Origin: an uncultured bacterium
GTDB taxonomy: Bacteria; Bacteroidota; Ignavibacteria; UBA10030; BY39
NCBI GenBank assembly: GCA_937967455.1
Contig: CALCJK010000011.1
Coordinates: 62,001 to 126,000, forward strand
Direction of reading: 5' to 3'
DNA length: 64,000 bases
The position numbers and the translations under genes are program-made. Of the stretch, positions 28,886 to 38,321 are shown piece by piece; position 1 is the stretch's first letter, and each line of letters starts with the position of its first letter. Under the pieces are notes generated by a model. The model had not been told where the DNA came from. It saw only the letters and a program-made list of their open reading frames with translations, and did not search any database.

Positions 28886-28920
28886 TTAAACGATAAAGTT
28901 AATGATGCCTTTAACGATAA
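28886..28920. promoter_or_regulatory. Candidate regulator-binding direct repeats TTAAACGATAA / TTTAACGATAA
   Basis: Two 11-mers differing at one position (28886-28896 and 28910-28920), 24 bp apart, directly after a candidate promoter. Confidence 0.3.
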
Positions 28921-30563
28921 TGATAAAATTATTAAACAAAATTTGTTTATACCTTAACACGCAAATTTCTATTTGCGTAATCATATTTATCTTTTTTTTC
29001 TTCAATTTTATTTCCTGTCAAACAAAACTTCATTACTTAATTCAAGATGAAATACAACCGGTAAATGCACCTTTTGACATTAAGGAATTTAAAAGACCTA
29101 CTTTCAAACAAAATTATTTTGATATAAGAAATTATGGCGCTGTAGAAGGTGGAAAAATTAAATGTACAGAAGCAATTCGCGAAGCTATTCATCAAGCTTC
29201 TTTAGAGGGTGGTGGTTATATCATCATACCTGAGGGGAAATGGTTAACAGGTGCTATTCACCTTGATAATAATATCAATTTGTATCTTGATAAAAATGCT
29301 GAATTAATTTTTAGTCAGGAGCCTGAAGATTATTTACCAGTAGTTTTTGCAAGACATGAGGATGTTGAATGTTATAAATATTCCTCTTTCATTTATGCGA
29401 ATAATAAAGAGAATATTGCTATAACTGGTGCTGGAACTTTGAATGGACAGGGCAATTACTGGTGGGATTATAAAACTAAAAGGCGAGATAGTGAAATTTT
29501 ACTGTATGAAATGGGAAAAAATAATGTTCCTGTTGAAGAGAGAATTTTTGATGGAACCAATGACAGGGAACTAAGACCTGCATTCTTTCAACCAATGAAC
29601 TGTAAAAATGTACTTGTTGAGGGTGTAACGTTTTTATATGGTGCTTTCTGGACAATAACACCTACCTATTGCGACAATGTAATTATTAGAAAAATAAAAA
29701 TAATTACTTATGGAGATTTAGGAGATACTCCCAACGGTGATGGTGTTAACCCTTCATCTTCAACAAATGTTTTGATCGAAGATTGTGAATTTAGTACTGG
29801 TGATGATTGTATAGCCATTAAAGCCGGCCGTGATAACGATGGCTTACGGGTTAATAAACCCTGTGAGAATATCGTAATCAGAAATTGTAAAGGATTAATT
29901 GGACATGGTGGGATAGTTATAGGAAGTGAAACCTCTGGTGGAATACGTAATGTATTTGCAGAAAACTGTCAGTTTTATGGAACTGATAGAGTTGTTAGAA
30001 TAAAAACGACAAGAGGTAGAGGAGGCATAGTTGAAAATATGTGGTTTAAAAATCTTTCAGGAGATGATATTCAGAAAGAAGCTTTAAGAATTAATATGAG
30101 ATATAATCCACAGGGACCACTCGTAGAAAGATTACCAGCTCAACCTGTTACTGAATCTACACCAATAATTAGAAATATTCATTTTGAAAATATAAAAATC
30201 ACAAACAGCAAAAGTTATTCAATAGAACTACTTGGTTTACCGGAAATGTTAATGGATAACATTTCATTTAAAGATCTATCCATACATTCGATTAAAGGAA
30301 TAAATTTATCTGATGTTAATCGGATAAGTTTTAATAATATTATAATTAATTCAGAAAAGGAACCGGTTGTTGAAATTCTTGATGGAAAAAATATAGAATT
30401 TGAAAAAGTTGAATTCACAACCAAACACAAAAATTTGTTTAATATAAGGGGTCAAAATTCTCAAAATATTATTTTCAAAAAATCCCAAATTGGAGATATA
30501 AAAGAAACCTTTTTATTTAATGAAGGTGCTTCACATAAATCTATTATCATAGAAGATTATTGA
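28920..30563 (+). CDS. Glycoside hydrolase family 28 (polygalacturonase-like), probable lipoprotein
   Basis: Lipobox-like FNFISC; GH28 active-site elements NGDGVNPSSS, GDDCIAIKAG, GHGGIVIGSE, RIKTTRGRGG. ORF opens at 28902; ATG 28920 is preferred because it precedes the signal peptide. Confidence 0.9.
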   Translation: MIKLLNKICLYLNTQISICVIIFIFFFFNFISCQTKLHYLIQDEIQPVNAPFDIKEFKRPTFKQNYFDIRNYGAVEGGKIKCTEAIREAIHQASLEGGGYIIIPEGKWLTGAIHLDNNINLYLDKNAELIFSQEPEDYLPVVFARHEDVECYKYSSFIYANNKENIAITGAGTLNGQGNYWWDYKTKRRDSEILLYEMGKNNVPVEERIFDGTNDRELRPAFFQPMNCKNVLVEGVTFLYGAFWTITPTYCDNVIIRKIKIITYGDLGDTPNGDGVNPSSSTNVLIEDCEFSTGDDCIAIKAGRDNDGLRVNKPCENIVIRNCKGLIGHGGIVIGSETSGGIRNVFAENCQFYGTDRVVRIKTTRGRGGIVENMWFKNLSGDDIQKEALRINMRYNPQGPLVERLPAQPVTESTPIIRNIHFENIKITNSKSYSIELLGLPEMLMDNISFKDLSIHSIKGINLSDVNRISFNNIIINSEKEPVVEILDGKNIEFEKVEFTTKHKNLFNIRGQNSQNIIFKKSQIGDIKETFLFNEGASHKSIIIEDY

Positions 30564-30633
30564 TCTTTAAAAAACAAACACCTGGTTTCAATTTAGGTTA
30601 TACTTTAGTTAAATTAATCAAAAGAGGTAAATT

Positions 30634-33582
30634 ATGTTCAACCGGATGGGATTCGGTAATTCAGAAAATGAATACCGAAAGTTCAATCTTAATTTAATCA
30701 GTTTAACTAAATGGGGGTTAAAAGTTCTTTCAATATTACTGTTAATTCAAAATCTATGGGCTCAAAATGTAGGAAAAATATCTGGTGTTGTTAAAGATGC
30801 CGAAACAGGTGAACAGCTTATAGGTTGTAATATAATTATAGTGGGGACTTCCTTGGGTGCCTCAACTGATATAGAAGGTTCATATTTTATTTTGAATATT
30901 CCTCCTGGTAAATATGATGTTCAAGCATCGATGGTCGGTTACCAAACTGTAGTGCAGCGAGGTGCTATTGTTAATTCTGGAAAGACTACAACTTTAGATT
31001 TTAAATTGAGATCTGAGGCTTTAGTTCAAAAAGAGGTTGTTGTCGAAGCTGTTAGACCAGATGTAGAGAAAGAAAAAACCTCAACAAGCGTTATTATTCG
31101 TTCTGAAGATGTTCAAGCTATTGCTGGTATAAGAGATGTTGGTGATGTGTTAGGTTTAGCAGCAGACGTTATAGATGGACATTTTAGAGGTGGTCGAGTT
31201 GGTGAAGAGTATTATGTACTTCAAGGAATGGGGATTGTAAATCCACTTAACAATACAAGCGCATTCTTACCTATTATGAGTGCGGTTGAAGAGGTTGAGG
31301 TAATTACCAGTGGTTTTGGAGCACAATATGGAAATGCTCAATCAGGTATTGTTAATATTTCAATGAAAGAAGGCAAACCTGATAAATGGCGTACTACTGT
31401 TGAATCAAGAGTGAGAGTGCCAGGTAGAAAGCATTTTGGCCCGAGTGTATTTGACCCAGCTGCAAATCCGTATTTAGCATTATTATTAGATGAAGCTACC
31501 TGGTTGCAGGGAGACCCTCAAACCAATACTCCTTATTATACTTCTATGGGCTCTGGTTTGAAAGATAGATTTCGAGGAGATACTTTGGTTCAATTGCAAG
31601 TTGCAAGAACTTTGTGGCAACTACAAACAAAAAGAGATTTATATAGAAAGTACGGGAATATAATTGATTATTCTTTAGAAGCCGCAACTGGTGGGCCAAT
31701 TGACGAAAATATGCGAATGTTTCTTGCTCTCCGATCAAATACAAATTGGCCAATGTTCCCCACTGAACAACCAAATCTTCAACAACAGATAATGGGAAAT
31801 ATCGCAACCGAATTGTTCAAAGGTGCTTCATTAAGAGTAAGTGGCGGTTATTCTCAGGAATATTCTAATGTGTTCCCTGGATCTAATAGTCTGGGCTATT
31901 ATAATTGGTTGTGGGATAGAGTATTATCAATCAATTATCAAAAGACTACAAATGCTCAATTTGGTATGCGTTTTACACATACTTTGAGTACTAAAACTTT
32001 TTATGAGCTTAAATTCAGTTCATTAATCACTAAAAGAAGATTGGGTTCAACTCCTTCACCTGAGTCGATACCAGATTCTTTAATTGTTAATTCACAGAAT
32101 AAACAAATTGATTGGGACAAAATAATACCGCAAGTTGTTAAATCACCTGACGAATTTTATTATATGAGAGGTGCGGGTTTATTTAGAAATGAATTAACTC
32201 GCACCTTATCATTTGACGGATCCATATCTAGTCAAATTACTAAATCTCACCTCTTGAATGCAGGTATACAATTTAACACCTATTTAATAGATGTTTCTAA
32301 TAATTTAAATATCCGTGATGGCTCAGGTGGACCCGTGGAGTATTATAAAATTAAACCTCTTGAATTTGCAGCATATGCCCAGGATAAAATGGAATTTGAA
32401 GGATTAATTGCAAATGTTGGTTTACGACTTGATATATGGAGTTCACAAGCTAATTATTATTTAGATCAATTTGCTCCATTTAGAGTAATTGATTCTCTGG
32501 GTAATCCCATTAACGATCCTGTAGCTGCGCCTCAGAAAAAAGCTCCCGCATTAGCCCGCTTCCAGCCAAGAATTGGAATTTCTTTCCCGGTTTCAATCAC
32601 AACTGTGTTCCACTTAAATTACGGGTCGTTTATGCAAAGACCTTCGTTCCAATATATTGTTTCAACAAGAGTTAAACAAGCAAGGCTTGCACCAATAAGG
32701 TTGGGAAATCCAAAACTAGAACCTGAAACAACTAATAGCTATGATGTTGGTGTAATGCAGGGCTTAGGTGAGGGTTTCACACTCGATATAAGCGGATATT
32801 ATAAAGATGTCAAAAATCTTGTAGAAATGGCTACATTCACTTCGGATATGTCGTATGAAACTTATTTTAACAGAGATTATGCTGACATTAGAGGTTTTAG
32901 AGTTTCACTATCAAAAAGACGGGGCAACCTCATTGGCTCATTAAATTATCAATTCAGTTATGCAACAGGTAAAAGTGCAACAACAGAGAATGCTCCACCA
33001 GCTTTCATAAAAGATCCAGGTACAGGAGAAATTCAGGAGAAATTGGATAAAGTACCAGTAAGAGATATTATATTGAATTTTGATAGAACTCATAATTTAA
33101 TATTAAACCTTGCATATATTACAAAGAAAGAATGGGGACCTAAAATTTCCAAATTTTATCCACTCGAAAACTTAACTTTATCTCTAAATTCTTTCTTCAG
33201 AAGTGGAAGACCATATACATCATCTAAAAATCCGAAACTAATAAATGCAGCTCGTACTCCTAATGAATATAATGTAGATCTCAAGTTCATAAAACGAGTT
33301 AATAATTTGTTTGGGATGAATGTCAATTTCTATTTTGAAATATTTAATTTGTTTAACAATAAGATCTTGAATTACGATTATATTTTCTCAGTCCCCAATG
33401 CAGGTGCTACTAATAATAGAATCAAAGCATATGAAGAGTATCCTATTGATGATCCAAATTATGGTATCTTATATTGGCAGGATACTAATACACCATCTAA
33501 AGCTTTTGCTGTGGATCAGTCATTCCTAATTTACGATAATCAACCAAGGTCTTACTATTTCGGAATTATTATTGAATTTTAA
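30634..33582 (+). CDS. TonB-dependent receptor with N-terminal carboxypeptidase-regulatory-like domain
   Basis: GKISGVVKDAETGEQLIGCNIIIVGTSLGASTDIEGSYFILNIPPGKYDVQASMVGYQ, plug-domain region, barrel ending SYYFGIIIEF. Confidence 0.92.
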   Translation: MFNRMGFGNSENEYRKFNLNLISLTKWGLKVLSILLLIQNLWAQNVGKISGVVKDAETGEQLIGCNIIIVGTSLGASTDIEGSYFILNIPPGKYDVQASMVGYQTVVQRGAIVNSGKTTTLDFKLRSEALVQKEVVVEAVRPDVEKEKTSTSVIIRSEDVQAIAGIRDVGDVLGLAADVIDGHFRGGRVGEEYYVLQGMGIVNPLNNTSAFLPIMSAVEEVEVITSGFGAQYGNAQSGIVNISMKEGKPDKWRTTVESRVRVPGRKHFGPSVFDPAANPYLALLLDEATWLQGDPQTNTPYYTSMGSGLKDRFRGDTLVQLQVARTLWQLQTKRDLYRKYGNIIDYSLEAATGGPIDENMRMFLALRSNTNWPMFPTEQPNLQQQIMGNIATELFKGASLRVSGGYSQEYSNVFPGSNSLGYYNWLWDRVLSINYQKTTNAQFGMRFTHTLSTKTFYELKFSSLITKRRLGSTPSPESIPDSLIVNSQNKQIDWDKIIPQVVKSPDEFYYMRGAGLFRNELTRTLSFDGSISSQITKSHLLNAGIQFNTYLIDVSNNLNIRDGSGGPVEYYKIKPLEFAAYAQDKMEFEGLIANVGLRLDIWSSQANYYLDQFAPFRVIDSLGNPINDPVAAPQKKAPALARFQPRIGISFPVSITTVFHLNYGSFMQRPSFQYIVSTRVKQARLAPIRLGNPKLEPETTNSYDVGVMQGLGEGFTLDISGYYKDVKNLVEMATFTSDMSYETYFNRDYADIRGFRVSLSKRRGNLIGSLNYQFSYATGKSATTENAPPAFIKDPGTGEIQEKLDKVPVRDIILNFDRTHNLILNLAYITKKEWGPKISKFYPLENLTLSLNSFFRSGRPYTSSKNPKLINAARTPNEYNVDLKFIKRVNNLFGMNVNFYFEIFNLFNNKILNYDYIFSVPNAGATNNRIKAYEEYPIDDPNYGILYWQDTNTPSKAFAVDQSFLIYDNQPRSYYFGIIIEF

Positions 33583-33602
33583 AAAAGGAATGGATTATCA
33601 AA

Positions 33603-35789
33603 ATGAAATATCTTAAAGTCGCAATTGTTTTATTAATCGCAATTAATTCGCTATATGCACAACAGCGAGATTTCCGTATACATAAGAGAGGTATGTTGCA
33701 TCAAACTGTATTCAACACTGGGGAAGTTGGTCGAGCTTTTGATAATGGTACTGGTGGAGTTTTAATTGGATATCCATCTATGGAATGGCCACCAAATTCG
33801 TATACGATTATTGATAGAAAGACATATGCAGGGCAACATAATTCTTTTGGAGGCGGAATTCACATTGCTGGAACCGTTGGGGATGTTCGACAATATATAT
33901 ACTGTGGTGCTGTTACCGATGCAAATGGCAGAGCTACTCAGGTCGAAGGAGTTTATAGTTATCCAATTTCTATTGAAAGAATTGAAAATTATCCTTTGAA
34001 GGAAGATGGCACCATTAATCCGGATTATAATCCTGATGAAGCTGAAGAAAAGATTATAGCCAGATGGGGAACGCCACTCGGCGTAACCGTAACTCGAACA
34101 AGTCGCGCGTGGAGTTTCCCTGGTTATAATAGCTTTATAATTTATGAGTATGAATTGATCAATACTGGTACTGACACAGTTAAAGATGTTTTTGTTTCTT
34201 GGGTGTATGGGTTTATAACCTCAATGTTTGGATATGAGAGAAAATTTAATCGCTGGGCTGAAGCTGATACAAGATCGCAAGATCAATTTGCGAGGTTTGA
34301 TTTTAAAAGATATTTAACATATAATCATGATAGGGATGGTAAACCTGACTCAGTTTTTTTTGCAATTTGGTCACAACCAGGAGATCGTGGAAGCTTAAAT
34401 TCTCCACAAGCAGCGGGATTACTAATGCTTTATTATGATTATGACCACCTTGCAACACTCGGGAATACAGGTGTTTATGTGAGTCGATCTGATTCAATTG
34501 TAGTATGGGATGAGAATAATAAAATGAAACAACCCTGGTTAAATAGATATGAAAACAGCAATCTCTATCCAACGAAGCTTCAAACATGGTTAGATCCATT
34601 GAGCAGAAAGAGTAGTGTATTTAAATCTAAAACCGACTCAACATATTTTTATACAGATAATTATCATTGGATTGGGCGTGCCAAACCATCGCAGACACTT
34701 GGTTGGAGCCAACCAGCAGTCCATGGAATGGGTTATGGACCGTATATTTTACCACCAAATGAACCAGTTCGATTTGCAGTTGCTGAAGTTGTCGGTTATG
34801 GTCCAGGTGTAGCAAGTGATAGCGTTTATCAGGATCTTGGTGGTGGAATACGTGGAGAGCCCGAACCATACCTTCATCCAATCCCGAGTTGGTATTCAAA
34901 ATTAACTTATCAGTATGTAGGAAATCCTCCTTTTATTGGAAGCGATTATTTACAAAATTATCCACTCCCGTGGTATGTTACTCCTGGTGTAGTATCTATT
35001 AGAGATGTTGCTGATAGAGCTATTGAAATGTTTACAGGCAGACCCCTGATTAAATATGATACTATACAGTATGATCCAAAAAATTCCACTCCAGATGGTA
35101 AAGGTGTTTATAATACTGTCAAAATTCCATTTCCCGCACCTAATATAGTAATTGAAAATACTCAAGCTGGTGTGAATAAAATTATCTGGAAACCGGATGT
35201 AGAAGAATTTAATTCTTCCAGATTAAAAGCTCCATTAAGTCATTATCTGGTAATGAAATCAACTCATCCATTAGGTCCATGGGAAATAATTGATAGTGTT
35301 GGAATACGAGATTCAAGATATTTTTATGATTCAGTATATGTTGTGTTTGATGAAAAAAGTGAGGTCGGAAATTATTACTATTATGCAATATATTCAGTTG
35401 ATACGCTGGGCGAAAAGAGTGGAATGACAAACTTAACTCAGCATCAAACCAGATCACCAGCAGTTAAAAACCTTGGAGACCCAATAGGAAAAGTCTATGC
35501 AATTCCTAATCCTCTGATAGTTTCTAATGAAAAAGGAGGATTTGATCCTAGAGGAGAAATTACAGATAGAATCCAATTTTATGGGCTAACTAAACGATGT
35601 ACTATCAGGATATTTTCTTATAGTGGCCAGTTAATTCAAACAATAAAACATGATGAAGATTCTAATTATCAATCTTGGTTCCAAATATCAATTAATAATC
35701 AGATAATTGCTTCTGGTGTTTATTTCTTTGTTGTTGAAGATGAAGAGACTGGTTCAAGAGCGTATGGTAAATTTGTAATCATACACTAA
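33603..35789 (+). CDS. Large exported protein of unknown function, C-terminus resembling a T9SS sorting domain
   Basis: Signal peptide MKYLKVAIVLLIAINSLYAQ; C-terminal VYAIPNPL...CTIRIFSYSGQLIQTI...ASGVYFFVVEDEE...GKFVIIH. Confidence 0.75.
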   Translation: MKYLKVAIVLLIAINSLYAQQRDFRIHKRGMLHQTVFNTGEVGRAFDNGTGGVLIGYPSMEWPPNSYTIIDRKTYAGQHNSFGGGIHIAGTVGDVRQYIYCGAVTDANGRATQVEGVYSYPISIERIENYPLKEDGTINPDYNPDEAEEKIIARWGTPLGVTVTRTSRAWSFPGYNSFIIYEYELINTGTDTVKDVFVSWVYGFITSMFGYERKFNRWAEADTRSQDQFARFDFKRYLTYNHDRDGKPDSVFFAIWSQPGDRGSLNSPQAAGLLMLYYDYDHLATLGNTGVYVSRSDSIVVWDENNKMKQPWLNRYENSNLYPTKLQTWLDPLSRKSSVFKSKTDSTYFYTDNYHWIGRAKPSQTLGWSQPAVHGMGYGPYILPPNEPVRFAVAEVVGYGPGVASDSVYQDLGGGIRGEPEPYLHPIPSWYSKLTYQYVGNPPFIGSDYLQNYPLPWYVTPGVVSIRDVADRAIEMFTGRPLIKYDTIQYDPKNSTPDGKGVYNTVKIPFPAPNIVIENTQAGVNKIIWKPDVEEFNSSRLKAPLSHYLVMKSTHPLGPWEIIDSVGIRDSRYFYDSVYVVFDEKSEVGNYYYYAIYSVDTLGEKSGMTNLTQHQTRSPAVKNLGDPIGKVYAIPNPLIVSNEKGGFDPRGEITDRIQFYGLTKRCTIRIFSYSGQLIQTIKHDEDSNYQSWFQISINNQIIASGVYFFVVEDEETGSRAYGKFVIIH

Positions 35790-35803
35790 TAAAGGAATCA
35801 ATT

Positions 35804-36829
35804 ATGATTAGAAAAATATTTTTCTTTGTTTTGTTTTCACTACTAATTTTTAATTGCAACATATTTTCACAAAAGGTAGGAAGTACAGCGATGCAATTTT
35901 TAAAAGTAATGCCTTCTGCACGTGCAACTGCAATAGGTGATGCATATACCGTTCTTGCTTCAGGTGCTGATGCGGTTTTTTGGAACCCAGGAGGTATCGC
36001 AAAAATTGAAAAAATGGAATTTTCAACTACCTATATTAATTGGATCTTTGATACTAAACAGGGTGCATTTTCCTTCGCAACACCAATTATGGATTTTGGT
36101 GCTGTCGGACTTCAAATACAATATGTGGACTTTGGAGAATTTATCGAAACTTCAAATTTAGACCCTTATATTAAAAACCTTGATGGTCCTGGCATTACCG
36201 GAAGAACATTTAGACCTTTCAGTTATTTAATTGGGCTATCTTACTCAAAATTTTTAACTGATAGATTTTCTACTGGAATAGGAATTAAGTATGTTCACGA
36301 ATCACTTTATAATGGTCAAGAGGTAATTGCATTGGTTCGAACAGGTGGTTATGAAAAAGTAAAAACCTGGGCTAATGGGTTAATATTTGATTTTGGAATG
36401 TATTATAATACTGGATTCCATTCTGTTCAAATCGCCACGGCAGTACAGAATTTTGGTGCAAATGTAAAATATGCAAAAGAATCTAATCCTGTCCCGTTGC
36501 TCTTCAGATTTGGTATTGCAGCTAATGTAATTGGTTCAGATGCTCTGATATTAACTGAGGAAAATAATCGTTTAAGTATAGAATTTGATTTGTTTCAACC
36601 AAACGATTATGCTCAACAAGCTCATTTAGGCATGGAGTATGAATTCAGTGGTATTTTTGCAATTCGAACAGGATACAAAATTAATTACGATTACGAAGGA
36701 GTTACCCTGGGCGCAGGTTTAAAACATAATATTGCTGGACTTAACCTAATGATTGATTATAGTTATGGCTCAATTGGAAAATACTTAGGTAGTGTACATC
36801 GATTTAGTTTAGGAGCCCAACTTCAATGA
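35804..36829 (+). CDS. PorV/PorQ family outer-membrane protein
   Basis: Signal peptide; GSTAMQFLKVMPSARATAIGDAYTVLASGADAVFWNPGGIA; barrel-like C-terminus. Confidence 0.85.
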   Translation: MIRKIFFFVLFSLLIFNCNIFSQKVGSTAMQFLKVMPSARATAIGDAYTVLASGADAVFWNPGGIAKIEKMEFSTTYINWIFDTKQGAFSFATPIMDFGAVGLQIQYVDFGEFIETSNLDPYIKNLDGPGITGRTFRPFSYLIGLSYSKFLTDRFSTGIGIKYVHESLYNGQEVIALVRTGGYEKVKTWANGLIFDFGMYYNTGFHSVQIATAVQNFGANVKYAKESNPVPLLFRFGIAANVIGSDALILTEENNRLSIEFDLFQPNDYAQQAHLGMEYEFSGIFAIRTGYKINYDYEGVTLGAGLKHNIAGLNLMIDYSYGSIGKYLGSVHRFSLGAQLQ

Positions 36830-36840
36830 GGAATAATATC

Positions 36841-38316
36841 ATGAAAAAAATTAAAATTTTACAACTAACTTTACTAATTTTTAATTTTATATCTTATCCG
36901 CAAGGTTATGATAATCCTCTGAATATTCAAGGTATTAATCATACTAACAGTTTATCTGCATCATTAAGTGCAGTTGGAGATGTTTCAATCTTAGTAGATG
37001 ATGATGCCGGTATGTTATTTACGAATCCTGCTACTTTAAAATCAATTAAAGATTTACAATTTTCCGTTGGTGGTTTACAATATTATTCAAAAACCAGTCA
37101 GGTTCAACACTATACCCCATTGAAGTATTATTCAAATTTTAGTTTACTAATGGAAGGTTTAACTGACCTGATAAGTGATCCAGATACATCGCTTTCAGCT
37201 TCCAATCCTGGTGATACAGTTCAGCGTCCTTTTGATGCTATTAAACCTAACTGGTCAAAGTCAAAAAATTCGTTTATACCGGTTCACTTTATTGCAGCAT
37301 ATCCTATTTTATTATTTGATAAAAAATTTGTTGTAGCTGGTGGTGTTGTAAATTATATTGATTTGAACCATTACTATCAAAACAATAATGTTTTATCACC
37401 ACCTATCGGATCTGAAAGGCCGATACCTGTTCCATTGCCTCCTAACAATCCAGATTCGACATTTAAAACTTTATGGTCACAGTATATACGATCACGTGAA
37501 GGTTCGATCAGGGGCTATGGATTATCGCTAACAAATGTGTTATCTGAGAAAATTTCAATAGGAGTTAGCGGAATGTATCTTAATGGGACAAGCGATGATT
37601 TTGAATACAGATTAGGAAGAGGTAGGTTGGTGTTTTATTATAATTATTTCAGATTGGATTCAACAAATTTTAATAGAAGAGAAACAAGATCAGGTACATC
37701 TCAATTTAGAGGATATGAACTAACTCTGAGTGGTATTTATACAGGAAAGAACATCAATTTTAGCGTTACCATTAAACCGCCCAATACTATTATAAGAGAT
37801 TTTGATACAAATATTTTAACTCAGAGTCCTGATACATCTTATGAAGTCAGTTACAATGGTAATGATGAAATAAAGGTTCCATGGCGGGGTGCTGTGGCGA
37901 TGTCAATCAATTTATTGCAAAACTTGAAGTTGGGATTAGAATACGAGTATCGACCTTATGAGAATATGAAATATAAAAACCCTGAAGGTAAGGAAACAAA
38001 CCCCTGGATATCTGCATCAATATTTAAAGTTGGCATCTTGTATAATCCAATATACTGGCTTACGCTCCGAGCAGGTGTAAGAGGAGAATCAGAAATTTTT
38101 GAACCTGAAGGCAATCCACTAATTGGTGAACCTGTGCGCTATTCGATCTATTCAGCAGGGTTCGGTATTACATATGCTAATTTAATCTTTAATTTTACTT
38201 ATCAGTACTTCTTAATGAAATATCAAGATATGTGGCAAACTAATGTAAATTTTAATAAAGAGTTTAGAAATAGCTTAAAATTTGATTTAAAAATAAATTT
38301 TAATTTAAACGAATAG
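36841..38316 (+). CDS. OmpP1/FadL-like outer-membrane protein
   Basis: Signal peptide; SAVGDVSILVDDDAGMLFTNPATLKSIKDLQFSVGG; alternating barrel strands. Start chosen at internal ATG 36841. Confidence 0.7.
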   Translation: MKKIKILQLTLLIFNFISYPQGYDNPLNIQGINHTNSLSASLSAVGDVSILVDDDAGMLFTNPATLKSIKDLQFSVGGLQYYSKTSQVQHYTPLKYYSNFSLLMEGLTDLISDPDTSLSASNPGDTVQRPFDAIKPNWSKSKNSFIPVHFIAAYPILLFDKKFVVAGGVVNYIDLNHYYQNNNVLSPPIGSERPIPVPLPPNNPDSTFKTLWSQYIRSREGSIRGYGLSLTNVLSEKISIGVSGMYLNGTSDDFEYRLGRGRLVFYYNYFRLDSTNFNRRETRSGTSQFRGYELTLSGIYTGKNINFSVTIKPPNTIIRDFDTNILTQSPDTSYEVSYNGNDEIKVPWRGAVAMSINLLQNLKLGLEYEYRPYENMKYKNPEGKETNPWISASIFKVGILYNPIYWLTLRAGVRGESEIFEPEGNPLIGEPVRYSIYSAGFGITYANLIFNFTYQYFLMKYQDMWQTNVNFNKEFRNSLKFDLKINFNLNE

Positions 38317-38321
38317 GAGAT

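Noticed and set aside
33603-35789. 728-aa protein as a SusD homologue
   Set aside because: No lipobox, no TPR-rich SusD-like sequence, and a T9SS-like C-terminus instead.
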